Source: Gyrodactylus bullatarudis (Eukaryota > Platyhelminthes > Monogenea > Gyrodactylidea > Gyrodactylidae). From it: a stretch of 36,284 bases of DNA. The position numbers were made by a program, and so were the translations under genes. Below are positions 32,701 through 36,284 of the stretch, in pieces (within the stretch, counting starts at the first letter, position 1; every line of letters begins with the position of its first letter). Where the stretch lies: contig SSNU01000041.1 in the NCBI GenBank assembly GCA_012064415.1, positions 394,795-431,078 of the forward strand, written 5' to 3'. The notes beneath the pieces are model-generated. The model was not told where the DNA came from, ran no database searches, and saw only the letters and a program-made list of their open reading frames with translations.

Positions 32701-33025
32701 GTTAAATGCTTCAGTAGTTATCATGAGGCCAGAGAATTGATACGAAGAAGACGCAAATTTTTAAAATCAAGTTAGATTGAAAGAGGAGTATATATATCTT
32801 TTGACTGAAATATATCTAAATTTTTAAATATTAGAGAATCATGTAGATAAAACGAATAACGATTAAATGTTGTTGAATACAAACTAATCACTCACATATA
32901 GATGTAATGTCTAATAATTATTTAAGCGAATAATTATAATTTTCAAGACAATCAGTAAATGTCAATCTTGAGCAATAATTAATGTAGGATATTAAATTTT
33001 TGGAAAAACTCACTTCACGTTATTG
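574..33025 (-). CDS. Micro-exon gene, about 72 exons, partial (gene-level entry)
   Basis: Spliced reading frame of about 72 exons of 6-24 bases (mean near 14), 984 coding bases in 32 kb. All exons lie between AG and GT. Sixty donors are GTRAG, 40 of them GTRAGT; the rest are GTAAAT, GTATGT, GTACGT or single variants. All lengths are multiples of three and all exons share phase 2: the first base closes a codon and the last two open the next. In that phase no listed exon or junction holds a stop; by my count about 22 exons have one in phase 0 and about 12 in phase 1. I favoured acceptors giving a multiple of three and dropped four candidates with stops, so part of the regularity is selection. 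However, all 23 ACTCAC (GTGAGT) sites I found outside repeats pair with the nearest or second-nearest AG at such a distance. The product, about 328 residues, repeats [DN]G turns followed by strand-like residues. No signal peptide, start or poly(A) exon was found. Known parallels are schistosome micro-exon genes and aphid bicycle genes; no homology is claimed. Confidence 0.85.
1150..1573 (+). mobile_element. Truncated 3' end of a Penelope-like element, second copy
   Basis: This stretch aligns by eye with the last 430 bases of the Penelope copy at 29500-29930. Shared landmarks are the GCCCCAGCAAC string, GATAATCAAATTA, GGGCAGTTACAAAT, AACCAATGGAAGG and the terminal AGGGTAGAGTCTGAAGAGAC. It therefore holds the Lys/Thr-rich tail of the element's protein, broken by stops, and the 3' untranslated part. 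Similarity stops abruptly at 1573, inside stem II of the hammerhead motif that the other copy carries whole. It is antisense to the micro-exon gene, in the intron between exons 70 and 71. Confidence 0.8.
3584..4183. repeat. Non-autonomous element with imperfect inverted ends
   Basis: About 45 bases starting ACGAAATTGAGAGG at 3584 are repeated in inverted form ending at 4183, with the shared core TTCAAAG-AAAA-TT-ATTTTTT. The roughly 500 bases between hold no recognised coding sequence. It lies in the intron between exons 63 and 64. The ends are diverged, so the exact borders and target-site duplication are not resolved. Confidence 0.45.
4309..6344 (-). CDS. Micro-exon gene block G, exons 53-63
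   Basis: Exons: 6333-6344, 6236-6253, 6141-6155, 6059-6073, 5881-5895, 5596-5601, 5481-5489, 5112-5135, 4549-4563, 4395-4412, 4309-4320. Lengths are 12, 18, 15, 15, 15, 6, 9, 24, 15, 18, 12. Exons 53 to 57 form a tight group with introns of about 70 to 160 bases. Exon 57 has the acceptor ATTTATTTACAG. Exons 58 (6 bases), 60 (24 bases, purine-rich acceptor) and 61 (a nearer AG would give 7 bases) are the least secure. The peptide includes NHSGQHFIKINTSESYPL. The small MITE at 4878-5041 lies in the intron between exons 60 and 61. Confidence 0.72.
4878..5041. repeat. Small MITE with 23-bp inverted repeats
   Basis: TGGCTAAACTAAAGATGAGC at 4878 is repeated inverted at 5019-5041 with one mismatch. 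Further inside, a TATAGGG-type motif is also mirrored. Total length is about 164 bases, with no coding capacity. The flanks read AATTT and ATTTT, so the target duplication may be a short T-rich string, but this cannot be settled by eye. Confidence 0.65.
7592..11236 (-). CDS. Micro-exon gene block F, exons 40-52
   Basis: Exons: 11222-11236, 11012-11029, 10900-10908, 10266-10286, 9977-9991, 9113-9124, 8755-8769, 8666-8677, 8578-8589, 8505-8519, 8158-8178, 7852-7863, 7592-7600. Lengths are 15, 18, 9, 21, 15, 12, 15, 12, 12, 15, 21, 12, 9. Exon 43 (21 bases) sits between TATCTTTTTTAATTAG and GTGAGT and is open only in phase 2; phase 0 starts with TAA and phase 1 contains TGA. Exon 46 ends AAG|GTGAGT. 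Exons 48 and 50 end in TA, and in both cases the next exon begins with T, so no junction stop forms. Exon 51 has the weak donor GTAAAA. The peptide includes ELDGEKYLKS, again a DG unit. Confidence 0.8.
9238..9404 (-). mobile_element. Penelope tail fragment, minus strand
   Basis: Read on the minus strand, 9404-9310 contains GCCCCAGCAACAGTTACAAA followed by GTGAAACTAACGAGA, which matches the tail of the Penelope protein at 29580-29630. It continues to a decayed hammerhead-like end, TTAACCCCAGTAATTTGAT, near 9275-9238. This is a short, diverged remnant lying head to head with the plus-strand family A fragment that starts at 9447. Confidence 0.5.
9447..9504 (+). ncRNA. Decayed hammerhead ribozyme, family A
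   Basis: Matches the 3' two thirds of the intact family A motif: ACCGGTGAAATAAAAGCTT, then stem I ending TTCACTTG. The catalytic CUGAUGA has been replaced by AATAAATAA, so it should be inactive. The following 30 bases also match the sequence downstream of the minus-strand motif at 23990, including TTTGAAGAATTT. Confidence 0.55.
9555..9720 (+). repeat. Diverged copy of the arm of the 11955-12971 foldback
   Basis: CTGAAAAAACACCAAAA, GTGAAAAAGCTCACA and TTTTGAACACA appear in the same order and spacing as in the arm and inner flank of the large inverted repeat at 11955-12971. It directly follows the decayed family A hammerhead at 9447, which suggests a composite insertion. Confidence 0.55.
11960..12016 (-). 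ncRNA. Hammerhead ribozyme motif, family B, left arm
   Basis: On the minus strand: ACCA, then CUGAUGA, an 8-base weak stem II, GAAA, a palindromic UGUACAU stem III, U as the base before the cut, then UGGU. ACCA pairs with UGGU (proximal stem I), and GAAGA upstream pairs with UCUUC downstream (distal stem I). The layout is that of a type I hammerhead with a minimal stem III, as described for Penelope-like elements and retrozymes. The short stem III suggests activity as a dimer. Stem II is poor, so activity is uncertain. Confidence 0.55.
12910..12966 (+). ncRNA. Hammerhead ribozyme motif, family B, right arm
   Basis: Inverted copy of the motif at 11960-12016 with the same core: CUGAUGA at 12921-12927, GAAA at 12937-12940, UGUACAU, U at 12948, then UGGU. 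The predicted cut follows 12948. The two copies face opposite ways; if the whole foldback is transcribed as one RNA they would be locked into the long duplex, and only separate transcripts could cleave. Confidence 0.55.
13025..16389 (-). CDS. Micro-exon gene block E, exons 36-39
   Basis: Exons: 16375-16389, 14163-14168, 14065-14076, 13025-13036. Lengths are 15, 6, 12, 12; donors GTGAGT, GTGAGT, GTGAGA, GTGAGT. Exon 36 has a tandem acceptor (CAGGAG) that would remove one codon. Exon 37 is only 6 bases (AAATGC) between TTCCTCTTAG and GTGAGT; such a short exon is the least certain of the four. Exon 38 has a textbook acceptor, CTTTTCTTTTCAG. The 2.2-kb intron between exons 36 and 37 contains the IS630/Tc1-like pseudogene, and the one between 38 and 39 contains the MITE at 13151-13538. 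Confidence 0.72.
13151..13538. repeat. MITE with ACACTGGTC ends
   Basis: Starts ACACTGGTCGGCAAATT and ends with the inverse, GTGCTGACCAGTGT. The inverted repeat continues for about 80 bases with interruptions, including TACATATCTTGCTCAGA and its mirror TCTGAGCAAGATATGTA. Flanking TA on the left and TA overlapping the right end fit a Tc1/mariner-type insertion. The 388 bases carry no open frame of note. It lies in the intron between exons 38 and 39. Confidence 0.72.
14628..15600 (+). pseudogene. IS630/Tc1-like transposase pseudogene
   Basis: One reading frame from 14628 covers a DDE transposase with in-frame stops at 14949-14951, 15288-15290 and 15423-15425. The N-terminal part (KKHSLEIRAKILELHQ) is a helix-turn-helix. 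The catalytic core shows WIDETNFNLF (first Asp), GRSRIGTRA, then VVDNAPAHS (second Asp) after the second stop, and LLNPIE (Glu) with 32 residues between second Asp and Glu. The last part decays after the third stop. I found no convincing terminal inverted repeats. No frameshift is needed for the core, so inactivation is by point stops. It sits antisense in the intron between exons 36 and 37. Confidence 0.8.
17588..19915 (-). CDS. Micro-exon gene block D, exons 30-35
   Basis: Exons: 19904-19915, 19815-19823, 19730-19741, 19637-19651, 18964-18975, 17588-17599. Lengths are 12, 9, 12, 15, 12, 12. Donors are GTGAGT, GTATGT, GTAAGA, GTACGT, GTAAAT, GTGAGT. The peptide reads VPYNGRKYDFVYDSERSF, another [DN]G unit (NGRKYDFVYD). 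The intron before exon 30 contains the palindromic element with the 345-base run of N, so exons could be missing there. The intron between exons 34 and 35 holds the nested foldback element at 17674-18633 and one decayed hammerhead lies between exons 33 and 34. Confidence 0.75.
17674..18633. mobile_element. Nested foldback element
   Basis: Arms 17674-17950 and about 18359-18633 are inverted copies beginning ACACTAAACTCTCTAAAAAA. A third copy of that end lies at 18091, in the same orientation as the left arm, followed by a diverged version of the inner sequence (AAATAAAC-GGG-TCT). The third copy and the right arm together look like one element (18091-18633) set inside or duplicated beside the first. 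No protein is encoded. It lies in the intron between exons 34 and 35. Confidence 0.7.
19067..19130 (-). ncRNA. Decayed hammerhead ribozyme, family A
   Basis: The minus strand keeps the stem I frame (AGGCCG pairs with CGGCCU; AGU pairs with ACU) and the AUAAAAG of stem III. The core has become CUGCUGUGA, and GAAA has become UAAA, so it should not cleave. Retained outer pairing with lost core is typical of an old copy. Confidence 0.5.
19957..21171. mobile_element. Palindromic element interrupted by an assembly gap
   Basis: Left arm 19957-20354 and right arm 20913-21171 are inverted copies; 20568-20912 is N. Both arms share the nine-base C or G tract (20020-20028 and 21119-21127), the ATTCTGATTGG / CCAATCAGAAT box and the segment ending GAGCATAAAACCAAA. 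The left arm has about 120 extra bases at 20104-20223 and a short duplication near 19981. The protein calls that span the N run are artefacts. It lies in the intron between exons 29 and 30. Confidence 0.75.
20568..20912. other. Assembly gap, 345 N
   Basis: Unknown bases in the centre of the palindromic element. The gap coincides with the loop and inner arm of an inverted repeat, which commonly breaks assemblies. Its true length, and any exon in it, are unknown. Confidence 0.99.
21680..23546 (-). CDS. Micro-exon gene block C, exons 18-29
   Basis: Exons: 23538-23546, 23440-23457, 23368-23382, 23173-23187, 22738-22749, 22643-22657, 22590-22601, 22219-22233, 22126-22137, 22004-22018, 21843-21863, 21680-21688. 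Lengths are 9, 18, 15, 15, 12, 15, 12, 15, 12, 15, 21, 9. This is the densest and most protein-like part: it reads NGNRMYLIQNDGTNVFIIV and then VDGAQVVLYD. Together with RLYF just before, it resembles one or two blades of a YWTD or similar beta-propeller, by eye only. Exons 23 and 24 are separated by only 41 bases, close to or below the usual minimum intron length, so they may be mutually exclusive. Exon 28 has a second in-frame acceptor (9 instead of 21 bases). Confidence 0.83.
22878..22912 (-). ncRNA. Decayed hammerhead motif, family B
   Basis: The minus strand reads ACCA-CUGAUGA and ends with UGGU as in the foldback copies, but the GAAA has become AAUA and stem III no longer pairs. The flanking TCTCCAAAATTGATA and ATAATA strings match the flank in the left arm near 12012-12055. 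Likely inactive. Confidence 0.45.
23642..23709 (-). ncRNA. Hammerhead ribozyme, family A, core mutated
   Basis: Same layout as the motif at 23990: UAUAUAUCUAGC leader, stem I, CUGAUUA in place of CUGAUGA, ACCGGUGAAA, UGAAAGCUUUAU, then ACU. The G-to-U change at core position 8 should abolish cleavage. It lies about 340 bases downstream of the intact copy on the minus strand, with related sequence on both sides, so the pair is a tandem repeat. Confidence 0.65.
23990..24050 (-). ncRNA. Hammerhead ribozyme, family A, intact core
   Basis: Minus strand, 5' to 3': CGAGUG, UAAG, AGU, CUGAUGA, GAACCGGU, GAAA, UAAAAGCUUUA, UU, ACU, AACUAUU, CACUUG. CGAGUG pairs with CACUUG and AGU with ACU (stem I with an internal loop). 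A-UAAA pairs with UUUA-U around AGC (stem III). The predicted cut is after the U at plus-strand position 24006. Stem II is weak (G-U closing pair). This is the type I form with minimal stem III known from Penelope-like elements and retrozymes. It lies in the intron between exons 17 and 18, sense to the gene, so it would be present in the pre-mRNA. Confidence 0.75.
24425..27230 (-). CDS. Micro-exon gene block B, exons 8-17
   Basis: Exons: 27219-27230, 26161-26175, 26067-26078, 25378-25395, 25044-25055, 24950-24964, 24866-24880, 24751-24759, 24542-24556, 24425-24445. Lengths are 12, 15, 12, 18, 12, 15, 15, 9, 15, 21. Donors include GTAAGC, GTATGT, GTAATT, five GTAAGT, GTGAGA and GTAAAT. Acceptors are strong, for example CATCTTTTTAG before exon 8 and TTATTTTTTCAG before exon 16. 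Translation gives SDGGIYKLFW, INGN and IDGM, three of the [DN]G units. The weakest member is exon 10, whose donor is GTAATT although its acceptor (TTTTTATTGCAG) is very good. Confidence 0.8.
26761..26826 (-). ncRNA. Decayed hammerhead ribozyme, family A
   Basis: The minus strand retains AAAAUAAAAUCUUUAUCACUAAUUAU (in part) and the AAUCAAGCC leader with the TATATATA run upstream, but CUGAUGA is now CUUAUAC. Identified by alignment to the intact copy; inactive. Confidence 0.4.
27546..33025 (-). CDS. Micro-exon gene block A, exons 1-7 as numbered here
   Basis: Exons in transcript order: 33014-33025, 32896-32910, 32566-32574, 30679-30687, 30573-30581, 30296-30304, 27546-27554. Lengths are 12, 15, 9, 9, 9, 9, 9. 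Donors are GTGAGT for the first four, then GTACGT, GTGAGC, GTGAGC. Acceptors of exons 3, 6 and 7 have clear pyrimidine tracts ending in TTTTTCAG, CTTTTTAG and TTATCTCAG. The peptide begins NNVKHYIYIIKNFDNLDEYS. Exon 1 is only the first one visible: its acceptor shows that at least one exon lies further upstream. The intron between exons 6 and 7 is 2.7 kb and holds the Penelope remnant and a foldback element. A further 9-base candidate at 30207-30215 has a poor acceptor and is left out. Confidence 0.78.
27616..27650 (+). ncRNA. Decayed hammerhead motif, family B
   Basis: UUGAUGAUGCAUUAAGUAAU followed by GUACAUUUGG matches the family B core with C3 changed to U and GAAA changed to GUAA. It directly precedes the foldback element that starts at 27669. 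Inactive by sequence. Confidence 0.45.
27669..28531. mobile_element. Foldback element with G8/C8 tracts
   Basis: Arms 27669-27901 and about 28278-28531 are inverted copies, beginning GTACAAAGCTTGAATTAG on the left. Each arm contains an equal eight-base G or C run (27823-27830 and 28341-28348). The loop is about 375 bases without recognised coding sequence. It abuts the 5' break of the Penelope remnant and lies in the intron between exons 6 and 7. Confidence 0.75.
28591..29790 (+). pseudogene. Penelope-like retroelement, 3' part (RT end, decayed GIY-YIG, tail)
   Basis: First piece (28591-28887) starts LNAIYPNIKFTNEIESDEKI, the conserved stretch after the reverse transcriptase catalytic core in Penelope-like elements. 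A frameshift near 28850 leads to LKRDGYPDSFIEK and then FLVLPFKGDASKSIVNKKL and RTFPGRKLKLI (28862-29320). The endonuclease begins VIYQFTCSC, but the YIG box and catalytic region are deleted (ESLISAKL); DTGHLADES follows. A third frame gives MKPDLCVQK and a Lys/Thr-rich tail to 29787 with an internal duplication (NEKLTTVDNQ / NEMSTVVDNQ). The reverse transcriptase palm and fingers are absent. Defective, 5'-truncated copy on the strand opposite the micro-exon gene. Confidence 0.88.
29905..29964 (+). ncRNA. Hammerhead ribozyme, family A, at the Penelope 3' end
   Basis: Plus strand: CGGGG, UAG, AGU, CUGAAGA (position 7 is free in the CUGANGA consensus), GACCCGGC, GAAA, UAUAACGUUUAU, C, ACU, then CUCG. 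Stem I pairs AGU with ACU, and CGGG with CUCG beyond an internal loop. Stem II is closed by G-C. Stem III pairs A-UA with UA-U beyond one mismatch. The predicted cut is after C29947. It follows the Penelope protein tail by about 115 bases in the same orientation, which ties this ribozyme family to the element. Confidence 0.75.
31255..31330 (-). ncRNA. Decayed hammerhead ribozyme, family A
   Basis: The minus strand keeps outer stem I (CAAGUAA pairs with UUACUUG) and GAUCCGGCGAGAUAAUAGCU, but the core reads UUGAUGG and GAGA. Probably inactive. The sequence upstream on the minus strand resembles that upstream of the 23642 copy (GCATTCTCAAAC, then a TATTTTTT leader). Confidence 0.5.
31670..32130 (-). 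pseudogene. Second Penelope-like family, GIY-YIG end and 3' region
   Basis: On the minus strand 32116-31929 reads HILNNNGHKINFEEVKILSV, then RKRLIHESLEI and NIEQCWIQLFG before a stop. This is the C-terminal half of the GIY-YIG region of Penelope-like elements (HxxxxGHxxxFxxxKIL, then xRLIxE with the catalytic Glu). Downstream at about 31760-31700 is ACTGAAGAAGGCGTG, a hairpin, then CGTCGAAACGTTTGG, the 3' signature common in this group. The rest of the element is missing or decayed. It belongs to a different lineage from the copy at 28591. Confidence 0.65.
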
Positions 33026-33213
33026 CTGAATCAGAAAATAATATGAAAAATTTTAAATCATTACACTAAAATTTGAAAGGTTTCTCTTGCCCTAGCATTT
33101 GCTTTTAAATATCTTCTGTGATTATTCATTATGACCTTTAAGTATACCATGAGATAATGAATATAAGAAAATTTATTCATTAGCACCTTTGAGATTGATA
33201 TGGAAAATCTATA

Positions 33214-34692
33214 GTGGTCGAATTAATATGTGAAACACTCTGAATATTTTGAACTGTCAATTTATTTAAAATAATAAATTTTTCAAATCAAGACCATTTG
33301 ATACATTATAAAATTCGTTATCAATTGATATCTGAATGAATTTTTTTACCTTTTCATCTTTCCCTGTACAAGTAAAAATACTATTTTTCATTGAAGTTGA
33401 AAACGAACTAATATGTGAAACACTTTTGATATTCTCTATCTACTAATATAGTTGTTTAAGAAATCTGTTGTAAGTTAATAATAATTTCATGAACTAATTT
33501 AAGAATATACCGCAAAAAACATTGACTTTCTGAAAGATGTACCATCATAATTGTCGCTTCAATTGTGAGGAACTCAAGACTACTAAAACCATGAAAAACA
33601 CTGGGATTTCAAATAGAGAAATCGCACGAAGATTCGAATGCCCCCCTGCAACAATTACAAGAATTTTCAACAAGAAAACCTACAATATAAATTCAAAAAA
33701 GCCTGGTCGAAAGCCGAAAATTACAAACATCCAGAGAGGGCAAATCAAAAGACTCCTTACTAAAACTTTATGAATTGCAAAAGCAAAGCTAAATCTGAGT
33801 CTAAATTTAAGAACCATTCAAAAATATGTAAAAAATTATGAGAATGTCTTGGAGGAAATCAAAAAAAGTCCCGGAACTCTAAGATTTCGATAAAATTTTT
33901 CGAGTAGATTGGATCAAGGATAAATTGAGCCAAAGAATCAATTGGGATAAAGTCATATTTACTGATGAGAAAAGGTTTAATTTGGATGGGCCTGATGGTT
34001 CAAGTTATCATTGGTGTCCACAAGGGGACGTCCCTAAGAAAATACTGAATCGCGTACACGGTGGAGCTTCGATTATGGTATGGGGAGCGATTTATTCAAA
34101 AGGAACCTTACCTATAGTCATTGTTGATGGAAAATTAAACTCAGAAAAATATCAGAATATTTTGATTGATTCCATTTTATCATTCAAAAATGAGTTTAAA
34201 GATGATAATCTTGTATTTCAACAAGACAATGCTCCATGCCATACATCAAAATCGACAATTGAATGGCTAAATTACAATGAGATTGATTTTATTGATTGGC
34301 CACCCCGAAGTCCAGACCTTAACCCAATAGAAAACCTATGGGCACTTCTATCTCAAAGAGTTTATTCAAATGGGAGGCAATTTGTAAATGTCCATGAACT
34401 TAGACTTGAAATTATAAAAAAGGGGTCAGAATTAACTGAAAATGATATAAAACCATTCATTAATGATTTTTGGGTTAATATAAAGTGTTTCATATATTAG
34501 TTCGTTTTCAACTTCAATGAAAAATAGTATTTTTACTTGTACAGGGAAAGATGAAAAGGTAAAAAAATTCATTCAGATATCAATTGATAACGAATTTTAT
34601 AATGTATCAAATGGTCTTGATTTGAAAAATTTATCATTTTAAATAAATTGACAGTTCAAAATATTCAGAGTGTTTCACATATTAATCACCAC
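33214..34692 (+). mobile_element. Tc1-family element with IR/DR ends
   Basis: Flanked by TA on both sides (33212-33213 and 34693-34694). Inverted repeats are about 210 bases: 33214-33426 and 34482-34692. Within each, a 26-base motif (TAATATGTGAAACACTCTGA type) occurs at the outer end (33223, and inverted at 34660) and again at the inner end (33408, and inverted from about 34475). This gives four transposase-binding-site candidates in the IR/DR arrangement known from Sleeping Beauty-like elements. The ends are still similar while the gene is broken. It lies upstream of the first visible exon of the micro-exon gene, probably in an intron. Confidence 0.92.
33537..34500 (+). pseudogene. Tc1 transposase, DD34E, broken
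   Basis: The N-terminal piece (33537-33773) holds a paired-like helix-turn-helix (NREIARRFECPPATITRIF) and the hook KKPGRKPK, and ends at TGA 33771-33773. The frame stays readable to a TAA near 33882, after which a frameshift joins the catalytic piece (about 33883-34500). That piece has Asp in FTDEKRFNLDGPDG, Asp in QQDNAPCHTS and Glu in DLNPIENLW, with 34 residues between the last two: DD34E, as in Tc1. All three catalytic residues are kept. At least one stop and one frameshift inactivate it. The final codons and TAG lie inside the inner direct repeat of the right end. Confidence 0.92.
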
Positions 34693-34694
34693 TA

Positions 34695-35209
34695 TACATC
34701 CTCTTCTCAAAATTCTGAATTATATATATCTTGTCAAATATTATTGTCATTACTTGGGAGTGATGTTTCATCCTCAAAATTTAGTTTCAATTGAATACTA
34801 AAAAATTCGATATTTCATAGGGATATTTACACTCTATCAATAAATTTATCACACCCAAGGATTATTTTTACAATTTTTTGATCTTTATTTGTTCTTATTC
34901 TATAAAAATAGTTCCATTCGACTCAGTGTAAAAATTTGTTCTACTTGCCCAAGTATTTTTTTCATTTCAAAATTTTTATTGTAATCTCAGCAGTTTAGGA
35001 AGACCCCGTTCTTGTGTTACTTTATCACTCAAGTTCAATTATGAATTCAATTGTTAAGCAAAAGTTGATGTGAAGATAGAAGCTTGCCATCATCATTGAA
35101 CATCGTTTAATAATAATTTTTTGAATCTTTTAAATCTTGACAAGCTCTCAGATTCATAAAATTTTTTCATTCAGAATAAAATATCTTTTCAAAAATTAAA
35201 AATTAGAAC
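34695..35209. other. AT-rich stretch, no gene seen
   Basis: Between the Tc1 element and the LINE fragment. I see no micro-exon with acceptable splice sites, no protein remnant and no inverted repeat here. Confidence 0.5.
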
Positions 35210-35734
35210 ATCTAGAGATTAAAACTATTCTTCAACAGACAATAGCCACCTCAGAGTACTTGCTTAAAAGAAATTGTTTAATTTCGTCGCAAAACAGAGT
35301 GACTAACAATAATAATAATAATTGTAATAACACTGATAATACACACTCCAATAATACTCTAAACTGTATTCCTAATATTACTCCATTACCAACTAATACT
35401 AATATTGTTAATCGGTCTAATGATAACAATCGTAATGCGAGTACAAATAACTAGTCCATCTTTCACTAACTGTTTTTCTACTTTATCAACTATTACTTTC
35501 TTTCTACAAAATATAAGATCTCTACTTTCTGTATATTTTCTCTTAAAAAGTTTTATTCTGAATACACAATATGATTTTTATTGTTTTACTGAGACATGGC
35601 TACATGATTCTCATTCTGACCGTTGTTTTCATTTAGAAGGCTATACATTTATTAGATCTGATGGAATTGGTGATAAACATGGTGGAGTTTTATTTTATTT
35701 TAAGAAACTTTCAATGAGCTACTAAACTGTGTTA
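35210..35734 (+). pseudogene. LINE fragment, AP endonuclease N-terminal part
   Basis: Translation of about 35480-35725 gives LQNIRSLLSVYFLLKSFI, then DFYCFTETWLHDSHSDRC and GYTFIRSDGIGDKHGGVLFY, matching the start of the apurinic endonuclease domain of CR1/Jockey-type LINEs: NIRSL, TETWL with the catalytic Glu, and the YxxxRxDR-GGV box. An asparagine-rich stretch of AAT/AAC codons precedes it (35300-35450) in another frame. A TAA at 35723-35725 ends the frame. The copy is cut at the TTAA where the piggyBac element begins. Confidence 0.8.
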
Positions 35735-35752
35735 TTAACTCTTTCGATACCA

Positions 35753-35770
35753 GAGGTCATATATGACCTC
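35753..35770. promoter_or_regulatory. Subterminal palindrome of the piggyBac element, first copy
   Basis: GAGGTCATATATGACCTC is a perfect 18-base palindrome 15 bases inside the element end. Its 14-base core recurs at 36092-36105, 18 bases before the transposase ATG. A repeated palindrome at the end and next to the start codon is what a transposase or other dimer binding site would look like; this role is inferred. Confidence 0.5.
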
Positions 35771-36091
35771 TATTTTCAAAGTTATTTTGTATAGTTATCT
35801 ACAGAGCTTATTAGTAAAAATAGCATATTCTATTATCTCCTGTTATTCTTTTAACTGATAATGGCATCAATCTTCGGCAATTATCTTCGAAAACCCCTAA
35901 TTTTCATAAGTATATATGATTAAAAATTAAATTAGAAATGCAATTAATTTAGCTGCTAATTACTCTCTTACAAAGGATCATAAAAAATTTTGGTTTTCAT
36001 TCCCGTATATAATTTTTCTCCATCAACGCAATGAGCCTTCAACTCTGATTCTATTGGCTAATTGGATCTCGTTATTCAGTATTTAAGGTGA

Positions 36092-36105
36092 GGTCATATA
36101 TGACC
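36092..36105. promoter_or_regulatory. Palindrome next to the piggyBac transposase start
   Basis: GGTCATATATGACC, second copy of the subterminal palindrome, located just upstream of the transposase start. It could let the transposase repress its own gene; no direct evidence. Confidence 0.4.
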
Positions 36106-36122
36106 GATCGGTTATCTAAGTC

Positions 36123-36284
36123 ATGGAAGAAGAGCTCAACGTCCGTTATACAAGATTCGGTAAAACTTATTCCCTTGTCTTCATACCTGAGAGAGACAAT
36201 TCAGATGGTGAAGACGAAGATAATGATGTATTAACAGCAATGCATTCCGAGAACAATAGTGATTCAGATGATGAAAGTATAGTA
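36123..36284 (+). CDS. piggyBac transposase, N-terminal 54 residues
   Basis: ATG at 36123, open to the window edge. The N-terminus (MEEELNVRYTRFGKTYSLVF) is followed by a strongly acidic Asp/Ser/Glu stretch (DGEDEDND, NNSDSDDES), the typical disordered start of piggyBac transposases that precedes the DDD catalytic domain. The position behind a TTAA-flanked terminal repeat supports the call. The catalytic part is outside the window, so activity cannot be judged; this part has no defect. Confidence 0.8.
   Translation, partial: MEEELNVRYTRFGKTYSLVFIPERDNSDGEDEDNDVLTAMHSENNSDSDDESIV

Larger units (their letters stand above)
35739..36284 (+). mobile_element. piggyBac-like element, 5' part, runs off the window
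   Basis: Begins directly after TTAA (35735-35738) with CTCTTTCGATACCAGAGG, a piggyBac-type terminal repeat. It contains GGTCATATATGACC at 35756 (within an 18-base palindrome, 35753-35770) and again at 36092. The transposase starts about 350 bases in. The right end and the second TTAA lie beyond the window. The insertion splits the LINE fragment. Confidence 0.82.

Overview
The window is about 73% A+T eukaryotic DNA from an invertebrate-like animal. The support is the spliced gene structure and the mix of mobile elements: Tc1, piggyBac, IS630/Tc1-like, Penelope-like and a LINE with an AP endonuclease. I cannot name the species; an arthropod is plausible but not shown. No tRNA, rRNA, CRISPR array or bacterial gene is visible, and the long open frames are almost all transposon pieces.

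The main result is a gene on the minus strand that no open reading frame reveals. From 33025 down to 574 there are about 72 micro-exons of 6 to 24 bases. Each is bounded by AG and GT splice sites, each has a length divisible by three, and all are in the same phase (phase 2). Joined, they give about 328 codons without a stop, while the other two phases are interrupted many times. Coding sequence is only about 3% of the locus. The peptide carries a recurring [Asp/Asn]-Gly turn followed by a short beta-strand-like stretch, so a beta-rich, possibly propeller-like protein is my guess. The first and last exons were not found and may lie outside the window.

The introns hold the rest. Plus-strand elements are antisense to the gene: a 3' remnant of a Penelope-like retroelement (28591-29964) with a second, shorter copy (1150-1573); an IS630/Tc1-like pseudogene (14628-15600); and several foldback or MITE-like inverted repeats (3584-4183, 4878-5041, 11955-12971, 13151-13538, 17674-18633, 19957-21171 around an assembly gap, 27669-28531). 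Upstream of the first visible exon are a Tc1 element with an IR/DR end structure (33214-34692), a LINE endonuclease fragment (35210-35734), and a piggyBac element inserted in that LINE at TTAA (35739 to the window end).

A second layer is catalytic RNA. Two families of hammerhead ribozyme motifs recur. Family A is tied to the Penelope element ends; it has an intact core at 29905-29964 (plus) and 23990-24050 (minus), plus decayed copies. Family B sits in both arms of the inverted repeat at 11955-12971. The family A copies at 23642 and 23990 lie in tandem about 340 bases apart, as expected for Penelope pLTRs or retrozymes, inside an intron and in the sense orientation of the micro-exon gene.
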